Source: Streptomyces caniscabiei (GTDB taxonomy: Bacteria; Actinomycetota; Actinomycetes; Streptomycetales; Streptomycetaceae). From it: a stretch of 64,000 nucleotides of DNA. Below the pieces are notes generated by a model. The model did not search any database, was not told the origin of the DNA, and saw only the letters and a list, made by a program, of their open reading frames with translations. The stretch spans positions 186,001 through 250,000 of the forward strand of contig NZ_JABXWI010000016.1 of assembly GCF_014930365.1 (NCBI RefSeq), read 5' to 3'. Below, one piece after another: positions 53,267 to 61,323 of this stretch. The translations under genes and the position numbers were made by a program. How positions within the stretch are numbered: the first letter of the stretch is position 1; every line of letters begins with the position of its first letter.

Positions 53267-53806
53267 ATGAGAGTCGTTCCCTCCGCCCGTACCGCCGCCC
53301 GCGCCGGTCTCGCCGTCGCCGCCTCCGCCGCTCTGACGCTGGGCCTCGCGACCTCGGCCTCCGCCGCCACCTCGACCCGCACGATCGTCGACGGCGCCAC
53401 CACCTACAACCTGTCCCTGACCGCGCCGAACACGGCCGCCGCGTCGGGCCAGGTCATCACCGTCACCGGGTCCGGCTACAACGCGAGCCAGGGCGTCTAC
53501 GTCGGCCTCTGCGTCGTCGACGGCGCGCAGGGCGCCAACAAGCCGACCCCCTGCTTGGGCGGCCAGGACGAGTCCGGCTCCACCGGCGCCTCGCACTGGA
53601 TCAACAACACCTTCGGCGGCCTCTTCGCCAACAGCTCCAAGTTCGGCACCGGCGGCACCTTCAGCGTGAACATCTACGTCCAGGCCGCCCTCGAGGACGG
53701 CAGCGTCTGCGGCGAGGACGTCACCTGCGCGGTGGTCACCCGCGCCGACCACTTCGACTCCAACGACCGCAAGTACGACGTCCACGCCCCCCTCACCTTC
53801 CAGTAA
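53267..53806 (+). CDS. secreted single four-Cys-domain protein
   Basis: 179 residues: signal peptide (ARAGLAVAASAALTLGLATSASA) plus one copy of the four-Cys domain (ITVTGSGYNASQGVYVGLC, TPCLGG, VCGEDVTC, TRADH), with no linker or anchor. It is probably released and could carry ligand to the anchored neighbours, in the way hemophores do; that is inference. ATG 53267 follows the iron-regulated promoter. The domain also resembles neocarzinostatin-type apoprotein folds. Confidence 0.82.
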   Translation: MRVVPSARTAARAGLAVAASAALTLGLATSASAATSTRTIVDGATTYNLSLTAPNTAAASGQVITVTGSGYNASQGVYVGLCVVDGAQGANKPTPCLGGQDESGSTGASHWINNTFGGLFANSSKFGTGGTFSVNIYVQAALEDGSVCGEDVTCAVVTRADHFDSNDRKYDVHAPLTFQ

Positions 53807-53815
53807 CCACCCACC

Positions 53816-53847
53816 GGGCCGGGCCCCTTCGCCACGGGGCCCGGCCC
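53816..53847. terminator. hairpin terminator
   Basis: GGGCCGGGCCCC and GGGGCCCGGCCC form a 12-bp stem with an eight-base loop, ten bases after the stop of the single-domain gene. It may let this gene be made in excess of the next one. Confidence 0.8.
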
Positions 53848-53892
53848 TCGGCGTCCCCCGGGTGCGGGGCGCACCCGACGAATGAGGTACCC

Positions 53893-56529
53893 ATGAGAGA
53901 CGACACCACGGGCCGGCGGCAGGGGCGTCCGGCCGGACCGCGGCTCGGACGCCCCGCGGCTCTCCTCGGAGCGGTCGCCCTGGTGGCTGCCACCGTCACC
54001 GCCGTCACGGTGAGCACCGCCGCCCAGGCCGCCGACACCCCGAAGACCGGCCTGGGCGCGAACGGGCAGCGACTGACCGTCTCCGCCTCCGCCAACCTCG
54101 ATCCCGACGGCGAGAAACTGCGGGTCACCGGTTCCGGCTACGACACGACCAAGGCCGTCTACGTCGCCCTGTGCAAGGACAACGGCGACGGCAAGATCCC
54201 CTCCCCGTGCATCGGCGGCGCCGACGAGACCGGCACCGGCAGCTCCTCCCACTGGATCGTCCCCAAGGGGGACCCGTACGAGGGCAGCCTCGCCATCGCC
54301 TGGGGCGAGGGCGGCACCTTCGACGTCGAGATCGACATCGAGGCCGAGGACAACGGGGTCGACTGCGCCGAGGTCGGCTGTTCCGCGGTCACCCGCGTCG
54401 ACCACCGCGACTCCGGCGACCGCTCCCAGGACGTCCGTGTCCCCGTCCGGTTCGCGGGCCAGGACACCGGAGGCGGTGATGGGGGCGGCGAGGGCGAGGA
54501 CGTCCCCGCCGGCACCGTCGACTACGTCGAGTCCGCCGCGTTCCCGGCGGCCGGCAAGGTCAACGACCTGCTGCTGCACCCGGAGTCGGGGAAGCTGTAC
54601 GCGGGTTCGGACAACTTCGCCGCCTCCGGAGCGGTCGACGAGCGGGGGCTGCACGCCCTCGACCCGGCGAACGGCAAGAGCCTCGGCCACACTCCCCAGT
54701 TCCCGGGCACGACCGGCACGCTCGGCCCGCGCGCCGTCGTACGGATCGCCGCCCCGCTCGCCGGCGACGGCGCCGTGTTCCAGTTCGCCCTGCGCGGCAT
54801 CGGCACCGCCAAGGCCGGCGACCCGGCGGCCGCGGGCAAGTGGATCGCGGGCGCCAACATCACCGGGATCGGCCCCGGCACCAAGGGCTCCACGGTCCTG
54901 GTGGCCCAGGGCGCCCAGCTCTCCGAGGTCGACATCGCCACCGCCGTCCCCCTGGAGAACCGCACCCTCACCCTCGACGGCGGCTCCCTGCTCGGCGTCG
55001 ACACGGCACGCGACGCGGCATGGTCCGTGGGCGCCGCCGGCGGCACCCTGCGCCGGATCGACACCCGCACCTTCACCGTCACCGCCTCGGCCGAACTCAC
55101 CGCCCCGAGCGTCGAGTTCGTCGAGGCCGACCCGGCCACCGGCAACGTCTGGGTGGGCAGCGGCGACTCCGTCCTCGTCCACGACAAGGACGGCAAGCTC
55201 CTGAAGACGATCGAGGGGCCCGACGAGGCCACCGACATCGCCTTCGACACCGCCACCGGCCGGGCCTTCGTCGTCTGGCAGGACGACGGCACCCTCGGCG
55301 ACGGCAGCGACGGCGTCAGCAACCTGGGCGTGTACGACACCACCACCTACGCGGAGACCGCCACCCGGACGAAGCTGGACGGCAACGACTCCCAGAACGG
55401 CGCCGCCTCCGTCGCCGTCGCCCCCGGCGGCACCACCGTCTACGTCAGCAGCCCCACCGAGGGCGAGATCACCAAGCTCGACCGCCGGATGTCCCCGAAG
55501 GTCACCCAGACCCCGACCGACCGGACCGTGGCACCGGGCGACGAGGTCTCCTTCGTCGCGGCGGCCGAGGGCACCCCGGCACCCACCGTGACGTGGGAGG
55601 TCAGCACCGACGGCGCCCAGACCTGGTCCGCGGTCGAGGGCGCGACGAAGCACACGTACACCTTCAAGGCGAAGGCGGCGCACGACGGTTACCGGTACCG
55701 TGCCGTGTTCAAGAACGCCGTGGGCACGACCCGCACCGCCGCCTTCACGCTCACCGTCACCGAGGCCGACGACAGCACCGGCGGTGGCGACGGGGGCGGC
55801 GACGGCGGGAACGACGAGCCCTCCGGCACGAAGACGGTCACCGGTTCCGACGGCCAGAAGCTCACCGTCACCCCCGTCAACAACCTCGCCACCGAGAACC
55901 AGACCCTGAAGGTCACCGGCTCCGGCTACGACGAGAACAAGGGCGTCTACGTCGCCCTCTGCGTCGACAACGGCGCGGGCGAACTCCCCTCCCCGTGCGT
56001 CGGCGGCGTCGACATGACGGGCGAGTCGCACTCCTCCGCGTGGATCTCCTCCAACCCGCCCGACTACGGCGAGGAGTTGGCCACACCGTACGAGGACGGC
56101 GGCGCGTTCGAGGTCGAGCTGACCGTCGACGCCAAGGACGAGTACACCGACTGCTTCAACGCCCGGTGCGTCCTCGCCACCCGCGCCGACCACACCCTGT
56201 CCGGCGACCGCTCGCAGGACGTCAAGGTGCCGGTCGCCTTCGTCGGCCAGGACCCGGTGGACACCGACGACGACGGCGGCGACACCGCCGGTGGCACCTC
56301 CACCGGCGGTACCTCCAGCGGAGGTTCGGCGTCCGGCGGCACCGGCGCCACCGGCACGACCGGCGCCTCCGGCAGTACGGGTGGCACCACGACCACCGGA
56401 GGCGGCGGGAGCCTCGCCTCCACCGGCCTCACCGTCCTCGGCGCGGCCGCCTCGGCCGCCGCGCTCACCGTGACGGGCTGGATCCTGCACCGGCGGGCCC
56501 GCAAGGCGGGCCAGGGCACGACCGCCTGA
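53893..56529 (+). CDS. large wall-anchored protein with two four-Cys domains, beta propeller-like region and LAXTG signal
   Basis: 878 residues. Order: signal peptide (to AQAADT); four-Cys domain 1 (about 55-195); a beta-propeller-like region (about 210-530, LYAGSDNFAASGAVDE, VWVGSGDSVLVHDKDG, VYVSSPTEGEITKLD); an Ig-like module (about 535-625); four-Cys domain 2 (about 645-790); Gly/Thr/Ser linker; LASTG, helix, RRARK. It should be linked to peptidoglycan by a class E sortase and display both domains outward. ATG 53893 has GAATGAGGTACCC upstream. Probable heme/iron surface receptor of this island. Confidence 0.82.
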   Translation: MRDDTTGRRQGRPAGPRLGRPAALLGAVALVAATVTAVTVSTAAQAADTPKTGLGANGQRLTVSASANLDPDGEKLRVTGSGYDTTKAVYVALCKDNGDGKIPSPCIGGADETGTGSSSHWIVPKGDPYEGSLAIAWGEGGTFDVEIDIEAEDNGVDCAEVGCSAVTRVDHRDSGDRSQDVRVPVRFAGQDTGGGDGGGEGEDVPAGTVDYVESAAFPAAGKVNDLLLHPESGKLYAGSDNFAASGAVDERGLHALDPANGKSLGHTPQFPGTTGTLGPRAVVRIAAPLAGDGAVFQFALRGIGTAKAGDPAAAGKWIAGANITGIGPGTKGSTVLVAQGAQLSEVDIATAVPLENRTLTLDGGSLLGVDTARDAAWSVGAAGGTLRRIDTRTFTVTASAELTAPSVEFVEADPATGNVWVGSGDSVLVHDKDGKLLKTIEGPDEATDIAFDTATGRAFVVWQDDGTLGDGSDGVSNLGVYDTTTYAETATRTKLDGNDSQNGAASVAVAPGGTTVYVSSPTEGEITKLDRRMSPKVTQTPTDRTVAPGDEVSFVAAAEGTPAPTVTWEVSTDGAQTWSAVEGATKHTYTFKAKAAHDGYRYRAVFKNAVGTTRTAAFTLTVTEADDSTGGGDGGGDGGNDEPSGTKTVTGSDGQKLTVTPVNNLATENQTLKVTGSGYDENKGVYVALCVDNGAGELPSPCVGGVDMTGESHSSAWISSNPPDYGEELATPYEDGGAFEVELTVDAKDEYTDCFNARCVLATRADHTLSGDRSQDVKVPVAFVGQDPVDTDDDGGDTAGGTSTGGTSSGGSASGGTGATGTTGASGSTGGTTTTGGGGSLASTGLTVLGAAASAAALTVTGWILHRRARKAGQGTTA

Positions 56530-56555
56530 GCCGCCCGACCCCGGCCCCCTCGACC

Positions 56556-56594
56556 GGAGCCCGGTCCGCCGACACCCTCGGCGGACCGGGCTCC
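56556..56594. terminator. hairpin terminator of the surface-protein island
   Basis: GGAGCCCGGTCCGCCGA pairs perfectly with TCGGCGGACCGGGCTCC (17 bp) around a five-base loop, 26 bp past the stop of the large surface-protein gene. Confidence 0.9.
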
Positions 56595-56645
56595 GACGCC
56601 ACGAGCCACCCGACGCCACGAGCCACCCGACGTCATGAGCCACCC
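56595..56645. repeat. three 17-bp tandem repeats
   Basis: GACGCCACGAGCCACCC occurs twice exactly (56595, 56612) and once with two changes (56629), running into the end of the HAD gene. It adjoins the terminator hairpin. Confidence 0.85.
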
Positions 56646-57337
56646 GAGGCCGCGATCCAGTCGTACGCCTCCCGCGCAGTGAACTCCTCCTGCCCGCCCC
56701 GCACGAGCAGTCCCGCCGTCGCGAACGCCGGGTCGTCGGCCTGCGCGGCGAGATACGGCACCGCGACGCACCGCATCCCGGCCGCGTGCGCGGCGGCCGC
56801 GCCCGGTGCCGCGTCCTCCAGGACGACACAGTCGGCCGGGTCGGCCCCCAGCCGACGGGCCGCCTCCAGGAACACGTCGGGAGCCGGCTTGCCGCGGTCG
56901 ACCTCCTCCGCCGACACCACGGTCCGCAGAGACCCGTCGAGTCCCGTCGCGCCGAGGATCACCTCGATGGCCTCGCGCGACGACCCCGAGGCCACGGCCA
57001 TGGGGACGCCGTCCGCCGCGAGCAGCTCCACGAACGTCCGCATCTCCGGGTAGACCCGGGTGCCGGTGCGCGCCAGCTCCAGATAGTGGCGGTTCTTGGC
57101 CGCGACGATCGCCTCGACGGGCGCTGCCAGGTCGTACCGCTCCTTCCAGTCCGAGACCGTCTCCTGGATGCTGATGCCGATGTACCGCTCGTGGTCCGCC
57201 CAGGTGAAGCCGGTGACACCGTGTTCGGCGAGGATGCGCACGCTCGCCTCGTAGTAGTTCGGCTCGCTGTCCACGAGTGTTCCGTCGAGATCGAAGATGA
57301 CCGAAGTGCTTCGGGTGGTGTGACGGGTAGTGCTCAT
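56633..57337 (-). CDS. HAD-superfamily phosphatase, beta-phosphoglucomutase-like
   Basis: 234 residues. Motif I VIFDLDGTLVDSEPNYYEAS, motif II MAVASGSSREAIE, motif III/IV KPAPDVFLEAARRLGADPADCVVLEDAAPG. Small alpha-helical cap after motif I. Dephosphorylates or isomerises a small phospho-compound; substrate not readable. ATG 57337 stands 21 bp after the end of the Lrp gene on the same strand. Confidence 0.92.
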   Translation of the reverse strand: MSTTRHTTRSTSVIFDLDGTLVDSEPNYYEASVRILAEHGVTGFTWADHERYIGISIQETVSDWKERYDLAAPVEAIVAAKNRHYLELARTGTRVYPEMRTFVELLAADGVPMAVASGSSREAIEVILGATGLDGSLRTVVSAEEVDRGKPAPDVFLEAARRLGADPADCVVLEDAAPGAAAAHAAGMRCVAVPYLAAQADDPAFATAGLLVRGGQEEFTAREAYDWIAASGGS

Positions 57338-57357
57338 GAACGCCAGGATGTCATCGC

Positions 57358-57846
57358 TCAGTTCCGGGCCGGCCGGCCCGCCGCCGAGCCGATCGACTCC
57401 ACCAACGGCGCCAGCCGGTACGGCACCCGCTCCCGCAGCGCCACCTCCGTACGCGTGCGCACCACGCCCGGCAGGCTGATCAGCGCCTGGATGACGTCCT
57501 CCAGATGCGCGTTGTCCCGCGCCACGACCCTGGTCAGGAGATCACCGCCGCCCGTGATCGAGAACGCCTCGACGATCTCCGGTACGGCCGCCAGCGCGTC
57601 GCCCACGTCGTCCAGGTGCCCCTGGGTGACCTCGATGTGCACGAAGGCCAGCACCGGGTGACCGAGCGCGGCGGGGGAGAGCGACGGGCCCGTGCCGGTG
57701 ATCACTCCGTCCCGCTCCAGCCGGTCCAGCCGGGCCTGGAGTGTGCCCCGGGCGATGCCGAGGACGCGGGCGTACTCCCGCACGCTGGTGCGCGGCTGCT
57801 CCAGCAGCAGCCGCAGGATCCGGGTGTCGAGTTCGTCCACGGCCAT
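57358..57846 (-). CDS. Lrp/AsnC-family transcriptional regulator
   Basis: 162 residues. N-terminal winged helix-turn-helix (LDTRILRLLLEQPRTSVREYARVLGIARGTLQARLDRLERDGVITG) and C-terminal RAM ligand-binding domain (HPVLAFVHIEVTQGHLDDV). It may respond to an amino acid or similar effector. The divergent FUSC gene and the HAD gene downstream are its likely targets; inverted repeats fill the intergenic region. Confidence 0.93.
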   Translation of the reverse strand: MAVDELDTRILRLLLEQPRTSVREYARVLGIARGTLQARLDRLERDGVITGTGPSLSPAALGHPVLAFVHIEVTQGHLDDVGDALAAVPEIVEAFSITGGGDLLTRVVARDNAHLEDVIQALISLPGVVRTRTEVALRERVPYRLAPLVESIGSAAGRPARN

Positions 57847-57897
57847 GGCCCCTCCGCCTCCCGTGTGCTGTCGCGGTGATCATGAAGACTGTACCGA

Positions 57898-58054
57898 TGG
57901 CCCAGTGAACCGCACCTCGCCCGAGCCACGTCACCCGCCCGCTCATCAGTCCCGTAGCCACCCGCACCGGTTGATCAGTTGGCCCAGCCGGTGCGGACTG
58001 CCCCTCCCCACCACTGGGCCAATGGCTCAGCCGGGGAGCGGCCTGTTGAGCCAT
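57898..58054. promoter_or_regulatory. inverted repeats between the Lrp and FUSC genes
   Basis: The 382-bp divergent gap (57847-58228) has no gene. It holds TGGCCCAGTG at 57898 and its complement CACTGGGCCA at 58012, a further TGGCCCAG at 57980, and ATGGCTCA (58022-58029) paired with TGAGCCAT (58047-58054). Several spaced dyads of this kind suit a multimeric Lrp-type regulator. Confidence 0.45.
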
Positions 58055-58228
58055 GCGGGTCCGAGGTGGTACCTCTGCCGTATCCACGTAACTCAGGGCG
58101 CCGCGCGGTGCCGGAGCGGCGACGAGGCCGGATCCGGAGCGCGGCGCCTTCGCCGTGCCCGTCGCACGCCGGAGACCCCGGCCCGCGCGGGCGGGGCGGG
58201 CACCACGGCAAGGGGGCGGCACACGGTC

Positions 58229-59725
58229 ATGAAGAGGATGTTCACGGCTCCCGATCCCGGGCACCTGCGGCTGCGGACCGCACTGCGCGCCGTCATCGGC
58301 GTGGGCGCCGCCGTGACCGCGTCCGAACTGGGCGGCCTCTCGCTCCCGGCGTCGATCACCGGGGGGCTGGCGGCCCTCCTCGCCCTGTTCACCGTCACCG
58401 ACGCGGACGTCCCCGCCCAGCGGCTCACCACCGCGCTCCTGCCGGCGGCCGGGTTTCCCGTCCTCGCCGTGGCCGCCGTCCTGCACGACGCGCCCGCCGC
58501 CCGTGACGCCGCCTTCGTGGCCACCGTCTTCTGCGGTGTCTACGCCCGCCGCTGGGGGCCGCGCGGCCAGGCGCTCGGGATCTTCGCGTTCATGAGCTAC
58601 TTCATCACGCAGTTCCTCCACACCGTCCCCGCGGACCTGCTCGGCCTGTACGCCGCCATGACGCTCGCGCTGCTGGTCGCGGGCGTGGTGCGGTTCCTGC
58701 TGTGGCCCGTCGAGCGCCGCCTGCCGCCGGTCGCGCTCCCCGCCGGCCCGGCCGGAGCGGGGCTGGCGCGGCCCACCACCCGGCAGGCGTGCCAGGCCGC
58801 GGTCGCCTGCTGCTGCGCCCTGCTCGTCGGCCAGGCCTTCTCCGAGGACCGCTGGTACTGGGCCGTCGGCACCGCCTGGTGGATCTTCGTCAACACAGCG
58901 TCGCGCGGCGAGACGCTGGTCCGCGGCTTCCGCCGGGTCCTCGGCACCGTGATCGGCGTCGCCGTCGGCCTGCTCGTCGCCGTCCCGCTGGACGGGGCGC
59001 CCGCGCCGTCCGCCGCGCTCGTCGCGGTCTGCGTCTTCGGAATCTTCTACACCGCGGCGGTCTCGTACTCCTGGATGATGCTGGCGGTCACCGTCATGGT
59101 CAGCCTCCTCTACGGCCTGCTCGGTGTGCTGGACCCCGGTCTGCTCGCGCTCCGGCTCGTCGAGACGGGGGTGGGCGCGGTGTGCGCCATGCTGGCCGTG
59201 GTCCTCGTCCTGCCGGTCACGACGCACGCGACCAACGACGCCTGGATCCAGCGGGCCCTGCACTGTGTGCACGCCGCCGCGACCGCCACCGCCGCCCGGC
59301 TGGAGGGCGTCCCCGGGGCCGACCCGGCTCCCCACGCCGCCGAACTGGAGCTGCTGTTCGGGCGGGCGCGGATGGCGCTCGCTCCGCTGGTCCACCCCCT
59401 GCACCCCTTCCGCGCCCGCAAGGCCCGCGCCCACGCGGCCCTGCGCCTCCTGGACGACTGCGTGGGCGAGGTCCGCGCCCTCGTCTCCGCCACCGCCGAC
59501 CCCTCCGGTACGCGCGAGGCCTCCCTGATCGCCGCCTGCTGGCGGGTGAAGGCGGCCGTGGAGGCGCTGACGACCCCCGGTGCGCGGGCGACCGCCTCCG
59601 GCCCCGAGACGGTCGCCCCCGCGGAGGCCGGAGCCGCCCTCGGGCACCTGCACAACCTGGAGAGGGCCCTGTCGGAACTGGCCCACCCACTCGGCACGCC
59701 TCCCGGCTCGCGCACGGCCGCGTAG
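58229..59725 (+). CDS. FUSC-family membrane protein
   Basis: 498 residues. Two sets of membrane helices (about 25-165 and 200-340), each followed by a cytoplasmic helical segment; FVATVFCGVYARRWGPRGQALG and STASRGETLVRGFRRVLGTVIGVAVGLL-like parts match fusaric-acid-resistance/aromatic-acid efflux proteins (FUSC_2). It may export aromatic acids or similar anions. ATG 58229 has AAGGGGG upstream; in-frame sequence further left lacks coding character. Probably controlled by the divergent Lrp protein. Confidence 0.85.
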   Translation: MKRMFTAPDPGHLRLRTALRAVIGVGAAVTASELGGLSLPASITGGLAALLALFTVTDADVPAQRLTTALLPAAGFPVLAVAAVLHDAPAARDAAFVATVFCGVYARRWGPRGQALGIFAFMSYFITQFLHTVPADLLGLYAAMTLALLVAGVVRFLLWPVERRLPPVALPAGPAGAGLARPTTRQACQAAVACCCALLVGQAFSEDRWYWAVGTAWWIFVNTASRGETLVRGFRRVLGTVIGVAVGLLVAVPLDGAPAPSAALVAVCVFGIFYTAAVSYSWMMLAVTVMVSLLYGLLGVLDPGLLALRLVETGVGAVCAMLAVVLVLPVTTHATNDAWIQRALHCVHAAATATAARLEGVPGADPAPHAAELELLFGRARMALAPLVHPLHPFRARKARAHAALRLLDDCVGEVRALVSATADPSGTREASLIAACWRVKAAVEALTTPGARATASGPETVAPAEAGAALGHLHNLERALSELAHPLGTPPGSRTAA

Positions 59726-59760
59726 CCGCCCGCCGGTCGAACGTCCGTCAGCCGCCCGCC

Positions 59761-59855
59761 CGGCCGTCAGGCGCTCGCCCGGCCGTCAGGCGCTCGCCCG
59801 GCCGTCCGCCGCTCGCCCGGCCGTCCGCAGGCCGCCCGGCCGTCCGCAGGCCGCC
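59761..59855. repeat. 19-bp tandem repeat (five units)
   Basis: CGGCCGTC recurs at exactly 19-bp spacing (59761, 59780, 59799, 59818, 59837), in units like CGGCCGTCAGGCGCTCGCC with drift. It lies in the 409-bp gap between the FUSC and lactonase genes (59726-60134), where no gene is seen. The unit is not a multiple of three, which argues against coding. Confidence 0.85.
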
Positions 59856-60078
59856 CGCCTGCCCGCCGTCGCTGTGGCCCGCCCGCCGCCCATCCGCCCG
59901 CCGACCGAAAATCCGCCGCCCTCCTGCCCGGCCGAACCTCCGTGAGCCGTCCGCCTCCCCGTCGCCCGTCGCGTACTCCCGCCGCGCGCCCTCACCGCGC
60001 GTCCCGGGCGTCGCGCTCTCCGGAGCGAGGGCGGCCCGGGGGCGCACGTGGCTTCTCCCGCGCCGAGCCGGGGACTTT

Positions 60079-60088
60079 GGTCTAGACC
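60079..60088. promoter_or_regulatory. DasR-like (dre) palindrome before the lactonase gene
   Basis: GGTCTAGACC is the perfect core of the DasR element; the extended site TTTGGTCTAGACCTGC matches 12 of 16 positions of ACTGGTCTAGACCAGT. It sits just upstream of a possible -10 TAGTGT (60095-60100), 47 bp before the GTG. Confidence 0.6.
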
Positions 60089-60134
60089 TGCTGCTAGTGT
60101 TCGCCCGCACACGGGCGAGCGGGAGGGGACGGCA

Positions 60135-61208
60135 GTGACAGCGGAAGTGGACGCGGCGGGCAGGGGCACGGTGGGCGGGCCGCGACGTCGACGTGCGTAC
60201 ATCGGGTCGTTCACCTCGGCTGGGGGCCCCGGTGTCCTCGTCGCCGACATCGACGACAGGACCGGCGCGCTGACCGTCCTGTCGGACGCGGACGACGTCC
60301 CCGACCCCAGCTATCTGGCCCTCGCGCCGGACGGGCGCACCCTGTACGCGGTCAGCGAGCGGCCCGAGGGAGCCGTAGCCGCCTATCGGGTGACGGGCGA
60401 CCGGCCCGAGTTGACCGGGCCCCCGGTGGCGGTCGGTGGCGGCCCCACCCACCTCGCCGTCCTCGCCGGTCACGTCCTGACCGCCGACTACGGCTCCGGC
60501 AGCGTCACCGCCGTCCCGCTGCGCCCCGACGGCACCCTCGCGGCCTCCGCGTCCGGGACCCTCCGGCGTGCCGCGTCCGGGCCCGGCCTCCGCGACGGGC
60601 GGGTACCGCATGCCCATCAGGTGGTGCCCGATCCGTCCGGCCGCCGGTTCCTCACCGTCGACCTCGGCACGGACTCGGTGCGGGTGTGCGCGGTGCGGGA
60701 CGGTGTCCCCGTCGCGCACCACGAGACGACGCTGAGGCCGGGCTCGGGGCCGCGCCACCTCGTGCTCCACCCCGGCGGACCGGACGGATCGTATGTCTAT
60801 GTGCTGAACGAACTGGCTCCCACGGTCACCGTCTGCCGCTGGAAGGCCCCTGACGGCCCGCTGGAGCCGTTGGGAGAGACCTCGGTGCTCCCGGAGCCCC
60901 CGGAGGGCGACGCGTACCCCTCGGGCCTCGCCGTGTCCCCCGACGGCCGCTTCGTGTGGACGGCCACCCGAGGCACGGACGTGCTCTCCGTGCTCGCCGT
61001 CGAGGGTGACGGACTGCGCCTGGTGGCGACCGTGCCCTGCGGCGGCCACTGGCCCCGCGCCCTCACCTACGCGGCGGGCACCCTCTACGTGGCCAACGAG
61101 CGCTCCGGCGACGTCACCTGGTTCACGGTCGACCCGCGCACCGGCCTGCCGGTGCGCGGCGGCTCGATCGAGGTGCCCGCGGCCTCCTGCGTCGTTCTGG
61201 CCGACTGA
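60135..61208 (+). CDS. lactonase-family (6-phosphogluconolactonase-like) seven-bladed propeller protein
   Basis: 357 residues. Beta-propeller of the YbhE/Pgl type: RRAYIGSFTSAGGPGVLVADIDDRTGAL at the start, DPSYLALAPDGRTLYAVSE, GGPTHLAVLAGHVLTADYGSGSV, the HAHQVVPDPSGRRFLTVDLGTD metal-site region and YPSGLAVSPDGRFVWTATRG. Members hydrolyse sugar lactones; the exact substrate is open. GTG 60135 has GGGAGGGGAC upstream. A DasR-like box in front hints at control by amino-sugar status. Confidence 0.88.
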   Translation: MTAEVDAAGRGTVGGPRRRRAYIGSFTSAGGPGVLVADIDDRTGALTVLSDADDVPDPSYLALAPDGRTLYAVSERPEGAVAAYRVTGDRPELTGPPVAVGGGPTHLAVLAGHVLTADYGSGSVTAVPLRPDGTLAASASGTLRRAASGPGLRDGRVPHAHQVVPDPSGRRFLTVDLGTDSVRVCAVRDGVPVAHHETTLRPGSGPRHLVLHPGGPDGSYVYVLNELAPTVTVCRWKAPDGPLEPLGETSVLPEPPEGDAYPSGLAVSPDGRFVWTATRGTDVLSVLAVEGDGLRLVATVPCGGHWPRALTYAAGTLYVANERSGDVTWFTVDPRTGLPVRGGSIEVPAASCVVLAD

Positions 61209-61253
61209 GGCCGCCCCGGGGGAGAGAGGGCGTGCGGCCCGGCGCGCGCACGG

Positions 61254-61290
61254 CCGAGGGCCCGCTCCTGCGAGAGGAGCGGGCCCTCGG
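61254..61290. terminator. bidirectional hairpin terminator
   Basis: CCGAGGGCCCGCTCCT and AGGAGCGGGCCCTCGG form a perfect 16-bp stem with a five-base loop between the convergent lactonase and CbiX-like genes. Confidence 0.92.
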
Positions 61291-61323
61291 GCGTCCGGTG
61301 CGCCGTCCCGCGCGGTGCCGGAG

